From positions 124,001 through 188,000 of the forward strand of contig NZ_NPDZ01000007.1 in assembly GCF_002811875.1 (NCBI RefSeq): a stretch of 64,000 nucleotides of DNA, read 5' to 3'. The notes under the pieces were generated by a model. It was not told the DNA's origin and did no database searches. It worked only from the letters and a program-made list of their open reading frames with translations. The translations under genes and the position numbers were made by a program. Below, one piece after another: positions 38,148 through 46,476 of this stretch. Position 1 is the stretch's first letter; each line of letters starts with the position of its first letter. Origin of the DNA: Leptospira perolatii (lineage in GTDB: Bacteria > Spirochaetota > Leptospiria > Leptospirales > Leptospiraceae).

Positions 38148-38564
38148 TTGTTCACTCTCATTGATTTACTAAGGAATCATTTATGGCCTTTAGTAATGTT
38201 TTATCCGATGGATGTGGGGTCAATTTCTTATGATCGTGGGCGAGGTTCGAGCGCAACCCTTAGCATAACTGGTATGGGGCTTACAGTTTGGTTTTTTTCA
38301 GAATTGAATGAAATCGACGCGCTACTTGAGCCAATGAATCAACTACGCGATTGGGAAATGTATCGCTTAAGTAAGCTTTCAAGTTTATACGGAATAGGCA
38401 AAAAATTTGTAAACGAAGAACAAGGTATAGTGAATGAAATAGACTTCTTAATAAGTAATGTAGAAGAGATTTCGAAATTTTTTACCTCGAAGGAGATTAA
38501 TAAGAAGAGGTTAAACTACATTTTAAAAGAAGAAGAAATGTATCCCGACCTGTTAGAAGATTGA
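38148..38564 (+). CDS. Candidate immunity protein for the orphan RHS tip
   Basis: An open frame runs from ATG 38103; I prefer the TTG at 38148, four bases past the upstream stop, giving 138 residues (ATG at 38196 is another choice). It is soluble and acidic, with NEIDALLEPMNQLRDWEMYRLSKL and a charged C-terminus ending DLLED. No domain is recognised. Its stop coincides with the first base of repeat copy 2, so the cassette toxin-immunity pair is bounded by repeats. Confidence 0.5.
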   Translation: MFTLIDLLRNHLWPLVMFYPMDVGSISYDRGRGSSATLSITGMGLTVWFFSELNEIDALLEPMNQLRDWEMYRLSKLSSLYGIGKKFVNEEQGIVNEIDFLISNVEEISKFFTSKEINKKRLNYILKEEEMYPDLLED

Positions 38565-39163
38565 TTGTCCCCTGCGAAATACAATGTACAGCTCCATATA
38601 TGGATAAATACTTAGAAAACCTAAACCAAATTATGGAATCATGGTTCCATCCGAATGAGGAGTTAACAGCCACTGGTATTTGAAAAAGAAATAACCAAAA
38701 CAGATTTGACCGAAAGTAAGTATGAATCCAAACTAAACAACTCCAATCTGAAATATATGGATTTTGAATATTTATCTATGAATGTATCTGGCTGCACCGG
38801 CGGTGCAGCTGGAAACAGAAACCGGTCAGAGATCGCTCATTGACAACGATTCCTTAGGAAAGCGAGAGCGGACCTTAGGAAGAAATAAAGCCGCCAGGGA
38901 AACGGAGGGCTTTAGTCCAACACAGAATTACAATGAATGCGTAAGGCTGGATACGTGGAACGTGTTGGATGAGCGATTAGCGAACCCGTAGTAGCCCGGT
39001 CCCGCGTAGCGGGAGGCGGCCAGCAACACTCGCCGAGAGATAGACAGGAAACGGGAAACGCATTCGCGAAGAGTGAGCTAGGAAGGCGCACGTCCGAGAG
39101 CTCGATACAGGATGTGTCGGCGAAGGGCGAGGGAAGCGGTTCACGTTTCCGAATGCACTCAAG
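38564..39163 (+). repeat. 600-bp direct repeat, copy 2
   Basis: Same length and borders as copy 1 (ATTGTCCC to CTCAAG). Its first base is the last base of the candidate immunity gene's stop. The frame of the C-terminal remnant (MDKYLENLNQIMES, stop at 38681-38683) is kept. The last 330 bases carry the structured RNA. Confidence 0.9.
38835..39163 (+). ncRNA. Structured RNA, HEARO/omega-RNA-like, copy 2
   Basis: Nearly identical to 36986-37314. Differences keep or change stems: the loop of CCCGC/GCGGG is GTA instead of AGA, CGATACA/TGTATCG becomes CGATACA/TGTGTCG (G-U), and GTGAGCC/GGCTCAC becomes GTGAGCT/GGCGCAC, with one mismatch. The bases just 5' of it differ from copy 1, which is where an omega RNA would carry its guide. 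No nuclease gene is next to it. Confidence 0.5.
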
Positions 39164-39334
39164 AGCCCTCAGAGTTTTATAAAACCTACAAAACGATCTT
39201 TCTTCGATTGCTATGTTGACTCTGTTTCTTTGAGTTCCCTTTGCCCGGATAAGTTTTTAGCAAAGACTAAACTACAGTTAAAGACTTGACGATGTATCTC
39301 AAATGGGGAACAAATGAGTTAAAGGATGTTTGCC

Positions 39335-39595
39335 ATGGCGAAAACAGCAATGATTCGAGCGAGAGTCGAAGGTAACTTAAAAAAAGATGTAGAAAGCATA
39401 CTGGATCACTTAGGCATCTCCGCTTCGGAAGCTATCAATATTTTCTATCATCAAATTAAACTGACTAAAGGTTTGCCTTTTCCAGTTAAAATACCGAATA
39501 AAGTAACGCAGAAAACTTTTAAGGCTACAGATAAAAAGAAAGGTCTAAAATCTTTTAAATCTAAAGAGGAACTATTTAAAAAGCTGGAGATATGA
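39335..39595 (+). CDS. RelB/DinJ-family antitoxin
   Basis: About 86 residues. The N-terminal TAMIRARVEGNLKKDVESIL followed by LGISASEAINIFYHQIKLTKGLPF is the ribbon-helix-helix signature of DinJ/RelB antitoxins, which bind and neutralise the partner and repress the operon. AAAGGA at 39319 is spaced ten bases from the ATG at 39335, so I prefer it over the ATG at 39326. The ORF overlaps the toxin gene by four bases. It lies between repeat copy 2 and the truncated copy 3. Confidence 0.92.
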   Translation: MAKTAMIRARVEGNLKKDVESILDHLGISASEAINIFYHQIKLTKGLPFPVKIPNKVTQKTFKATDKKKGLKSFKSKEELFKKLEI

Positions 39596-39864
39596 AATTC
39601 ATCCCTAGCTTTACGACTCAATTTAATAAAGATATTAAGTTGCAGAAAAAGCGCAAGAAGGACTTAAATAAACTCAAAGGAATCCTGTCGCAGTTGATTG
39701 AAGGCATTCCATTGAATGTAAAATACAAAGATCATAAGTTAAGTGGGAATTACAAAAACCGGCGTGAATGCCATATTGAACCTGATTGGCTTCTAATCTA
39801 TAAGTTAGATGGTAACTCTATCATATTCGAAAGAACTGGTACACATTCGGATTTATTTGATTAA
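39592..39864 (+). CDS. yafQ: YafQ-family ribosome-dependent mRNA interferase toxin
   Basis: A 90-residue RelE-superfamily protein. The residues that act in E. coli YafQ (H50, H63, D67, W68, H87, F91) correspond here to H48, H61, D65, W66, H85 and F89, all kept at a constant offset of two, in CHIEPDWLLIY and RTGTHSDLFD. It should cut mRNA in the ribosomal A site. The ATG overlaps the antitoxin stop, so the pair is coupled. Its active-site set looks intact. Confidence 0.95.
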   Translation: MKFIPSFTTQFNKDIKLQKKRKKDLNKLKGILSQLIEGIPLNVKYKDHKLSGNYKNRRECHIEPDWLLIYKLDGNSIIFERTGTHSDLFD

Positions 39865-39887
39865 TTTCATTTTGGCCATTCGACACA

Positions 39888-39944
39888 CCAGGATGTATCG
39901 GCGGAGGATGAGGGAAGCGGTTCTTATTTCCGAGTGTTCTCAAG
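39888..39944 (+). repeat. Truncated third copy of the repeat's 3' end
   Basis: About 57 bases (AGGATGTATCGGCGGAGGATG, then AGGGAAGCGG and CTCAAG at the end) match the 3' end of the 600-bp repeats. The 5' part is missing. It lies 24 bases after the YafQ gene. Confidence 0.8.
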
Positions 39945-40108
39945 TTACTTAAAATTAACCAAGGATAATCAGCAAAACTTCGCATTACAGCGATTATTTT
40001 ACGAAGTGCTTCCAAGGTTAGAGTTGATTTTCCCTTCGGACAAATAAGGATTGTTCCAAGCTCTCATTCGAATGGGACCAACTAATAACGAATTGGGACG
40101 AAACATAA

Positions 40109-40813
40109 ATGCAGCGTATTCTAATTCAGCTTCCAATTTCCTTTCTTAGTCTTCTATTGCTAGTCTCGTGTAACAAGGCTTCTGCGATCAATCTGGATGC
40201 TTCCAAATCTCCGATTGGGCTTGCATTGGATTGGGTGCAATCCGGTGTGAATGCAGGAAACGCAGAATTGGCTGGTGTTGTAGAAACTCCTATCTTAGGC
40301 GAATATTACGAATATACAAACTTCAAGGTAATGAAGTGTGCTATTGGACAAAATTTGACCGATCCAAATTGCTCAGGAGAACCTCAGAGAATTTCTTTTT
40401 GTTCTTCCAATGATAACAAGTGCGAAAAAATCTCATACAATGCGGACGGAAGTCCGGTCAACGAGACTGAGCTGAAGTCAGGTCCGTTATTTGACTCCTG
40501 CAATCAGTTAAACCAAATGAACGACGGAGCTGGGTTTGCCGGAATAAAGACTTGGAGAGTACCTAGTTGCGAATATTTCTCTTCCTTCGGATATATGTGT
40601 GAAGTTTGGCATATTTATCAACACTACTTAAAGAATTCGCAATATTTTCCGAATTTTCCGGAAGCGAATTATTGGTCTTCTACCGGAAGCACGCTCAATC
40701 AGATGGCAATCGCGATCGCTTCCTACCAAATGAATGGCTACACTTCGGATCATGAACTTTATATTCCGAAGACGAATCAAGAAGTAGTCCGCTGTATTGC
40801 AGGACAGAATTAG
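40109..40813 (+). CDS. Lipoprotein with Lcl C-terminal (DUF1566)-like domain
   Basis: A 234-residue protein. The signal ends FLSLLLLVSC (Cys21). The C-terminal half, with TWRVPSCEYF, NYWSSTGS and a final VRCIAGQN, matches the DUF1566 pattern (often annotated Lcl C-terminal), common in leptospiral surface lipoproteins. Several Cys pairs suggest disulfides. Function is unknown. A 6-bp perfect hairpin (AGTGGA/TCCACT, 40812-40829) starts at the stop codon, without a T run. It stands alone. Confidence 0.75.
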   Translation: MQRILIQLPISFLSLLLLVSCNKASAINLDASKSPIGLALDWVQSGVNAGNAELAGVVETPILGEYYEYTNFKVMKCAIGQNLTDPNCSGEPQRISFCSSNDNKCEKISYNADGSPVNETELKSGPLFDSCNQLNQMNDGAGFAGIKTWRVPSCEYFSSFGYMCEVWHIYQHYLKNSQYFPNFPEANYWSSTGSTLNQMAIAIASYQMNGYTSDHELYIPKTNQEVVRCIAGQN

Positions 40814-41104
40814 TGGAGAAAATTCCACTGCATTAGGTCGGAACACATTCGATTTTCTGCATCTCCCAAAAATGAAATCGATTTAGCATCTGCAACTGTA
40901 CTCGTTTTGCAGGTTGCAATATTTCTGATGCGTATCTGCAGAATGTTTCGATGAACACCTTTCTTTCTACAGCATTCTAGTTCCTCTATCGTGCTTTTTC
41001 GAGCGGAATTGAAATTTCGAAAGCATGTAACTCTGGAAAAAGTTTGCCCGCAGTGTCTTGATTCGAACAGTGGCAATTAGCACAACAATTTGAAGGTATT
41101 CACC

Positions 41105-41461
41105 ATGTCAAAAATGGTAGTAATTAAGTTTTTTATTCTCGGATCACTCTTCGTACTTGCCTCCTGTGTAAGCGGTTCATTTACGAGAACAGGCAGAGTG
41201 TATCCAGCTCTTCCAGAGAATGCTCAAGTCGATGTAGTAATGCGTTCTACTCCGGATTATAAGTTTGAAGTTATCGGTATGGCAGAAATGAAAGGTGGAA
41301 CTTTGGATATGCAGCTCGAGAAAGCCAGGGCTATCGCAAGGGAGAACGGCGGGGATGTGCTCATCTTGGCCGAAACTTCCACACAATATTATATGGGTGC
41401 AAACGGACAGGTTAGCTCTGCCGACATTAGAACATTCGAAATCGCCAAGAGAATCAAGTAA
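41105..41461 (+). CDS. Small lipoprotein (DUF4156-like)
   Basis: I chose ATG 41105, seven bases after AAGGT, over the TTG at 41090. The signal ends LFVLASC (Cys21). The mature 97 residues include an AEMKGGTLDMQLEKARAIAREN stretch and a following GGDVLILAE strand, a pattern of small outer-membrane-lipoprotein domains (DUF4156-like). No enzyme motif is visible. It precedes a larger lipoprotein gene, which begins 78 bases later; they may be a unit. Confidence 0.65.
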   Translation: MSKMVVIKFFILGSLFVLASCVSGSFTRTGRVYPALPENAQVDVVMRSTPDYKFEVIGMAEMKGGTLDMQLEKARAIARENGGDVLILAETSTQYYMGANGQVSSADIRTFEIAKRIK

Positions 41462-41539
41462 ATCGTTAGGTCGATCAGGGACCGTGGCAGAACATATTTT
41501 AGTAATATGCTATTCTTTGATCGGAGGGGAGATCAGTAA

Positions 41540-43546
41540 GTGAAAGCTTTTGGAAAGCTTTTTGTAAGCGCTAGTATTTTAGTTTTTTGTTATGGTTGTT
41601 TCGATAACGGAAAGGAAACTGGTGGAGCTTTTCAGTATCTATTTGCTGTGCTCGGTCTTTCATCCGGGAATCCAAATCCAGAATATTTGATTCTCGGAAG
41701 ACCTGTGGATCTGGATGGGAACGGCTCCTTGGACGGCACTCCGGTTGATGTTAATGCAGATGGCGAGTTGGATGGAATCGATATAAATGGAAATCAGCTT
41801 CCGGAAATGTTGCTCGCAGATTCTAATTCCGACGGAAAATCAGATGCACTGGACATTGATGGAAACGGATCTTCTGATTTTTCGTTTTGCTTTCAATCTG
41901 GAAAGCTGTCTTTAACAAGCGAGCAGAACTGCAACGGCAGCAAAATTTCGATTTTAGATGGCAATGGAGATTCTCTTCCGGATGGCTTTGATACAAATGA
42001 AGATGGATCGATTGATAATTCTATTCTTTCGCAATTACGCACTGATTTAACTCCTCCTACAATTTATAGAACGGCTGGAAATCCGCCGGGGACCTATACA
42101 AGTCCTCAAAGCATTACGATCACCTGTTCCGATTCAATCGGGCCCGCTGGGGTTCTCTATAGTTTGGATGGCAGCGAACCTAGTTTCCAAACTAGGAATA
42201 GCATTTATGTAAGGAAACCTAGCCTTTCGATTCGACTCGGAACGTTTGCAGACGGGCAAAGTTTGATTAAGTATAAATGCATCGATCTAGCCGGAAATCA
42301 GAGTGGGACGCATTCAGATTTATACCAAGTCAGAACTTCCGGTATTAGCGTAAGTCTATCAGTTTCCTCTAAATATATAAGTGCCAATGGCGGTGCCATC
42401 AATTCATCCAACATAAAGTGGTCTTCGAATAATAATGGTTATTACACGATCAGGGACGGAGGAGCGAATTGTGCAGAAGGTACTGAGATGTTTAGCGGGT
42501 CCAACCAGTTCAATCAAGAAGTCAATAATTCAGTTAATGCTGTGAATCATTTTTCTAGAGAAGGTCAGAAGACATTTACTGTTTATTCCTATTTTGATAA
42601 TAATTCCAATGGACTTTGCGATCCTTTGGTAGATCTTATCGGCTCGAATCATGTGACGGTCCATAGGGATGATACGCCGCCTAACGTTACGACTACTCCT
42701 GCACCAGGCAATTACACGACAGATAAGTCAGTTGCGCTGGTTTGTGCAGATCAGATCGGGGGCGTTGGTTGTGATAAGGTCGTTTATACATTGCGTGCCG
42801 GCAGCTCTCCTGCCGATCCTGTGATCAATGCTTCAACCGGTACAATTTCTTCGGGGATAAAATACTTTGCACCTTATACTCTTTCGGATAATACCGTACA
42901 TTATTTCCGTTATCTTGCGAGGGATCTTGCAGGAAATGTATCGCAGGTGGTAGAGTCCGTCTTTGCCTTGGATAAATCTGTGGCTCAAATCAAACTCTAT
43001 TTACCTCCGGAATATCTGAACCAATCCACGAATCCAACTTTAGAGTGGAGAAGTGATCGAGTAGGAAATTATGAAATTCGAATCGATGGAAACGATTGTT
43101 CAGAAGGGACGGTGGTCCTTTCAGGTTCTGTCGGAGCATTTATTCAAATGTATTCTGTAATACCGAATTCGAATATAGGACCAAATTTCAGTACGGTTCG
43201 TGTTTGCGTAAAGAGTGCCGTCCAAACTGGTTCGGCTAGTTTTCTAGTTACCCGTGACGACACAGTTCCAAGCGTATCGATGAGTCCGAACGGAGGGAAC
43301 TTTCCCTCAGCAACAAATATTCAGCTTAGCTGCAACGATACTATTTCCGGAGGATCGAGAATTCTGATAACCAGTGACGGTTCTGATCCGAACTTTGGAA
43401 GTATAGGAACTCCGCTGCATGGAACAGAACCACTGAATGGCATCGTCGTTATGGGCCACGGTTCCTTTACTCTGAAGGCAATCTGTCAGGATAAGGCTGG
43501 AAATGTTTCTTCCATAGAAAGTGCGGCTTTTACTTCGAGTGATTGA
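41540..43546 (+). CDS. Lipoprotein with Ca-loop repeats and CHB_HEX-like domains
   Basis: A 668-residue protein starting GTG ten bases after GGAGGGG. The signal ends VFCYGC (Cys20). A run of Asp-rich repeats (DLDGNGSLDG, DVNADGELDG, DSNSDGKSDA, DIDGNGSSD, DTNEDGSID) spans ~55-165 and resembles dockerin or EF-hand loops. Then chitobiase-C-terminal-like domains occur, marked by VLYSLDGSEPSF and ITSDGSDPNFG, alternating with CxDxAGNxS strands. It is likely a secreted adhesin or carbohydrate-binding surface protein of the kind abundant in Leptospira; no partner is evident. Confidence 0.75.
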   Translation: MKAFGKLFVSASILVFCYGCFDNGKETGGAFQYLFAVLGLSSGNPNPEYLILGRPVDLDGNGSLDGTPVDVNADGELDGIDINGNQLPEMLLADSNSDGKSDALDIDGNGSSDFSFCFQSGKLSLTSEQNCNGSKISILDGNGDSLPDGFDTNEDGSIDNSILSQLRTDLTPPTIYRTAGNPPGTYTSPQSITITCSDSIGPAGVLYSLDGSEPSFQTRNSIYVRKPSLSIRLGTFADGQSLIKYKCIDLAGNQSGTHSDLYQVRTSGISVSLSVSSKYISANGGAINSSNIKWSSNNNGYYTIRDGGANCAEGTEMFSGSNQFNQEVNNSVNAVNHFSREGQKTFTVYSYFDNNSNGLCDPLVDLIGSNHVTVHRDDTPPNVTTTPAPGNYTTDKSVALVCADQIGGVGCDKVVYTLRAGSSPADPVINASTGTISSGIKYFAPYTLSDNTVHYFRYLARDLAGNVSQVVESVFALDKSVAQIKLYLPPEYLNQSTNPTLEWRSDRVGNYEIRIDGNDCSEGTVVLSGSVGAFIQMYSVIPNSNIGPNFSTVRVCVKSAVQTGSASFLVTRDDTVPSVSMSPNGGNFPSATNIQLSCNDTISGGSRILITSDGSDPNFGSIGTPLHGTEPLNGIVVMGHGSFTLKAICQDKAGNVSSIESAAFTSSD

Positions 43547-43699
43547 GGCGCCTAAAAAAGTTTACTTATAAACTGTCGAAGTTATTTTTGTAAATGCAAC
43601 GATTGGGGCAAGAGGAAATGTTCAGAGTTTCTTCCGATTCCAATCGGTAGCATTGAATCCTTTTTTACTTTAAGGCGTTCAAGATTTTTGAATATTTTC

Positions 43700-44074
43700 A
43701 TGAAGACTGAAGAAATCTTTCATTTTCTAGGCGTGGTTTTTATCAATTTAAAGCGATCTGAATTGGCCTATAATGAATACAAGAAGAATGGAAAAACATT
43801 TCTTTATGCTAGTATTCTGAAGGATTGCAATCAAAGAATTCGGGAAGCGCTTTTAGAAAAATCTTATTTACTTTCGCCAAATTTGCAGTCGGATGCGATT
43901 GCTCTTCTATTTCATCTCGATGTCTGGTTGCTAAAATGGGAGCAGCTTCGAGAGAAATTGAAGCCCGATCTGGAAGACGAATTTGTTTTTCAAAATAATA
44001 TTACATGTCCAAGAAACTCAGTTGAGAATTTAGAGAAGGAGTTTGAAAGGTTAAGGGAGAATATTCCTAGATAG
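43700..44074 (+). CDS. Hypothetical protein (four-helix-like)
   Basis: A 124-residue protein if it starts at ATG 43700; TTG 43688 adds four residues. It is mainly helical with heptad-like charged segments (LAYNEYKKNG, CNQRIREALLEKSYLL, NLEKEFERLREN). No domain is recognised. It lies seven bases before the formyltransferase gene, so it may share an operon and a role with it. Confidence 0.5.
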   Translation: MKTEEIFHFLGVVFINLKRSELAYNEYKKNGKTFLYASILKDCNQRIREALLEKSYLLSPNLQSDAIALLFHLDVWLLKWEQLREKLKPDLEDEFVFQNNITCPRNSVENLEKEFERLRENIPR

Positions 44075-44080
44075 AAAATT

Positions 44081-44734
44081 ATGAAAATATTATTTGTTGG
44101 TAAAGCGAACGATAAATACGCGGAACAGGCTGCCAGATATTTAAAGCAGATATTTCCGGATTCCTTGGTTGTGTTCGGTTTACGGGGAGAGAAAATGCCG
44201 GAATTTTTCGAAACCTGGCAAGGCGATTACGTTTTCTCTTATTTATCGCCCTGGATTATTCCTGCTCGGTTGTTGCAAAGTGCGGCAAAAGGTGCTATCA
44301 ATTGGCATCCGGGTTCTCCTGAGTATCCGGGAATCGGATGTACCAACTTTGCAATTTATAACGGCGAAACTGAATTCGGAATAACTTGCCATTATATGAA
44401 TCCTGCGGTGGATACAGGAAAAATAGTCGAAGTGAAACGCTTTCCCATTTTAGAAAATGATACAGTTTTTTCCATTACGGAAAAATGTTATGCTTTGATT
44501 ATTAATTCATTTTTCCGAATCGTCGAAAGGATTGCCAATCACCTGATTCTGCCTGAGTCAGACGAAAAATGGCAAAGGAAGCCTTTTACCAGAAAAGAAT
44601 TGGATGCCCTTTGTGAGATCAAGCCAGATATGTCTGCAGAAGAAGTGGAAAAAAGAATCAAGGCGACTACATATGATAAACCTTGGGCTTACACGATCAT
44701 TCAGGGAAAGAAATTTTACTGGATAGGTAAGTAG
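44081..44734 (+). CDS. Formyltransferase-family protein (sugar N-formyltransferase-like)
   Basis: A 217-residue protein. It holds the N-H-D set of 10-formyl-THF transferases: INWHPGSPEYPGIGCTNFAIY (N74 and H76) and AVDTGKIV (D111). It lacks the tRNA-binding C-terminal domain of methionyl-tRNA formyltransferase, so it is more like the sugar N-formyltransferase branch that formylates amino-sugars. The C-terminal segment (MSAEEVEKRIKATTYDKP WAY) resembles that of LPS-linked enzymes. If so, it would act on an amino-sugar from a surface glycan pathway. It is 20 kb from the LPS locus here. Confidence 0.72.
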   Translation: MKILFVGKANDKYAEQAARYLKQIFPDSLVVFGLRGEKMPEFFETWQGDYVFSYLSPWIIPARLLQSAAKGAINWHPGSPEYPGIGCTNFAIYNGETEFGITCHYMNPAVDTGKIVEVKRFPILENDTVFSITEKCYALIINSFFRIVERIANHLILPESDEKWQRKPFTRKELDALCEIKPDMSAEEVEKRIKATTYDKPWAYTIIQGKKFYWIGK

Positions 44735-44808
44735 AGTTTTCCTTCTGGATTACATTTCTCCTCAATAAATTCTTGCCTTTCACAAATTCGGAGCTTTAGA
44801 TAGAAAGC

Positions 44809-45111
44809 ATGTCCGACAGTTCATTCTTAGAAAAGTTTTATAAAATAGCCGCAGTGTTGCTCGCGATTTCGGTGTGTGCGTATTTAATTCTTTGTGGAAA
44901 GTCCTCTCGAGAAACAGTGGTCGCACCTGTAGAACCGCTGGATCCGAATGCTCAGTACAGATCTATTGAATGCCAAGATATGGCCGCGAGATTGCGCCAA
45001 ATGCACATTTTTCTCAGTACATCCAAGGCAGGGCCTTCCGCAAACGAAATTAACAAGAAGGATTCCTTGCAAAGTGAATTCAACATAAAATGCGCCGGAG
45101 ATCGGATATAG
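44809..45111 (+). CDS. Small membrane-anchored or lipoprotein hypothetical
   Basis: A 100-residue protein. One hydrophobic segment (residues ~11-28) ends YLILCGKSS, so it is either a single-pass membrane protein or a lipoprotein with Cys29. The rest is short and charged, with two more Cys. I do not recognise it, and the ~120 bases to the next gene hold nothing clear. Confidence 0.5.
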   Translation: MSDSSFLEKFYKIAAVLLAISVCAYLILCGKSSRETVVAPVEPLDPNAQYRSIECQDMAARLRQMHIFLSTSKAGPSANEINKKDSLQSEFNIKCAGDRI

Positions 45112-45231
45112 AAGAGTGTTCACTTAGCATTTATGGATAAATGTATGTTTCACGATAGCCATAGTGCTGTCGGTTCGAATCGGTGGATGAAGACGGAGTC
45201 ACGAAGCTGGTGCAGCTAGTCGAGTAAAAAT

Positions 45232-46107
45232 ATGTGGGATTTTTTGCAACAGTGTGTTGATATCGGAATCTATTTTTCTCTACTTGGAATTGGACTGGCT
45301 CCTTTAGAGCAGAGATTTGCCGCCCACAACCAGCCATTTTTTCGAAAGGAGTGGGTGACTGACTTTTTCTTTTTTTTGGGAGGAAATCTGCTTTGGACCA
45401 AGGCTACTTTAGTAGTTCTGTCGTTCATTCACGAATTTGTTTATTATAATATTCCGAAGTATATATCTGAATTTGCTAGATCATTTCCGCTAGTAGTACA
45501 GATATTTGTAGTAATATTCCTTTCGGATCTATTCATTTATTGGGCGCATAGACTTTCCCATAAATACGATATACTTTGGAGATTTCACAAAATCCATCAT
45601 ACCGCGGAGCATTTGGACTGGCTGGCTGCATTTCGGGAGCATCCATTAGATAATATTTATACTCGTGTGATCGTAAACATTCCGGCTTTAGTGCTCGGAT
45701 TTCCTTTGGAGGCAATCGGTTCTTTTGTAATTTTTCGTGGCGTTTGGGGAAATTTTATCCACTCGAACACAGATTTCGGTTTGGGGCCTCTGAAATACAT
45801 TCTAGGCACTCCTCGTCTCCATCACTGGCACCATGATTTGGATAAGAACTCCTCCTGCAATTTTGCAAATCTAATGCCTATGATGGATGTATTATTCGGA
45901 ACCTTTTACGACCCCGGAAAGATGCCGGAGAAATACGGGATCGATGATCCGATTCCTAGAAATTACTTTTCTCAGATTTTCTTTCCACTGTTACCGAACT
46001 CATTACAGCAATCTTTGCGAGAGAGCAATGCTGCATCTTTTCTGCACGGACTTTTGAGAACTCGATCGGATCCGCAATCCGCGGAAACATCAAATGCAAA
46101 TTCATAA
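45232..46107 (+). CDS. Sterol desaturase / fatty acid hydroxylase superfamily
   Basis: A 291-residue integral membrane di-iron oxygenase. Histidine clusters are HRLSHKYDILWRFHKIHHT, HSNTDFG and HHWHHDLD, matching the H-x(3-4)-H and HxxHH pattern of the superfamily, with hydrophobic segments around residues 10-50 and 70-105. Such enzymes hydroxylate or desaturate lipids using O2. The substrate is not known; sterol synthesis is not expected in a bacterium like this. An eight-T run near 45370 in the coding frame could slip. Confidence 0.85.
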   Translation: MWDFLQQCVDIGIYFSLLGIGLAPLEQRFAAHNQPFFRKEWVTDFFFFLGGNLLWTKATLVVLSFIHEFVYYNIPKYISEFARSFPLVVQIFVVIFLSDLFIYWAHRLSHKYDILWRFHKIHHTAEHLDWLAAFREHPLDNIYTRVIVNIPALVLGFPLEAIGSFVIFRGVWGNFIHSNTDFGLGPLKYILGTPRLHHWHHDLDKNSSCNFANLMPMMDVLFGTFYDPGKMPEKYGIDDPIPRNYFSQIFFPLLPNSLQQSLRESNAASFLHGLLRTRSDPQSAETSNANS

Positions 46108-46476
46108 AGTTGAGATTCGCGCTGAATCTGTTTATTCAATCATTGGGGAAGTACGGAATAGATGGCCGGATCGCTTGACGAGTGAACAGATTTATTTTAG
46201 CGAACTTTATTATTAACAAAAGTTAATATTTAGACCCTGGTCTTCAGATTATTTTTTCTGAATGATTTGACTCAACCATTCAGATCAGATCAGCTATACA
46301 TACGGTGTAGATTCGATTTAGCAACCTCGATCACTATTCTCGCTAAACTGTAGTTAGTTGGTAGTAGGATTTTGCGAGGTGCATAAGAATATACTTTATA
46401 CGCTATTCCTAATGGTGAATTGCGGTATATACATGTAAGCCTCGATCGAAGTCGATCAGAATTTGGAAGTTTTTTT
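46108..46476. other. Non-coding stretch
   Basis: About 370 bases before the thioesterase gene. TTAACAAAAGTTAA (46214-46227) and TTCAGA/TCTGAA (46243-46262, roughly) are small inverted repeats. I see no convincing promoter, RNA or gene. Confidence 0.5.

Noticed and set aside
36715..39163. Group II intron or IS element explanation for the 600-bp repeats
   Set aside because: No reverse transcriptase or transposase frame, no typical domain V sequence, and the copies include a protein remnant. HEARO-like RNA fits better, but remains unproven.
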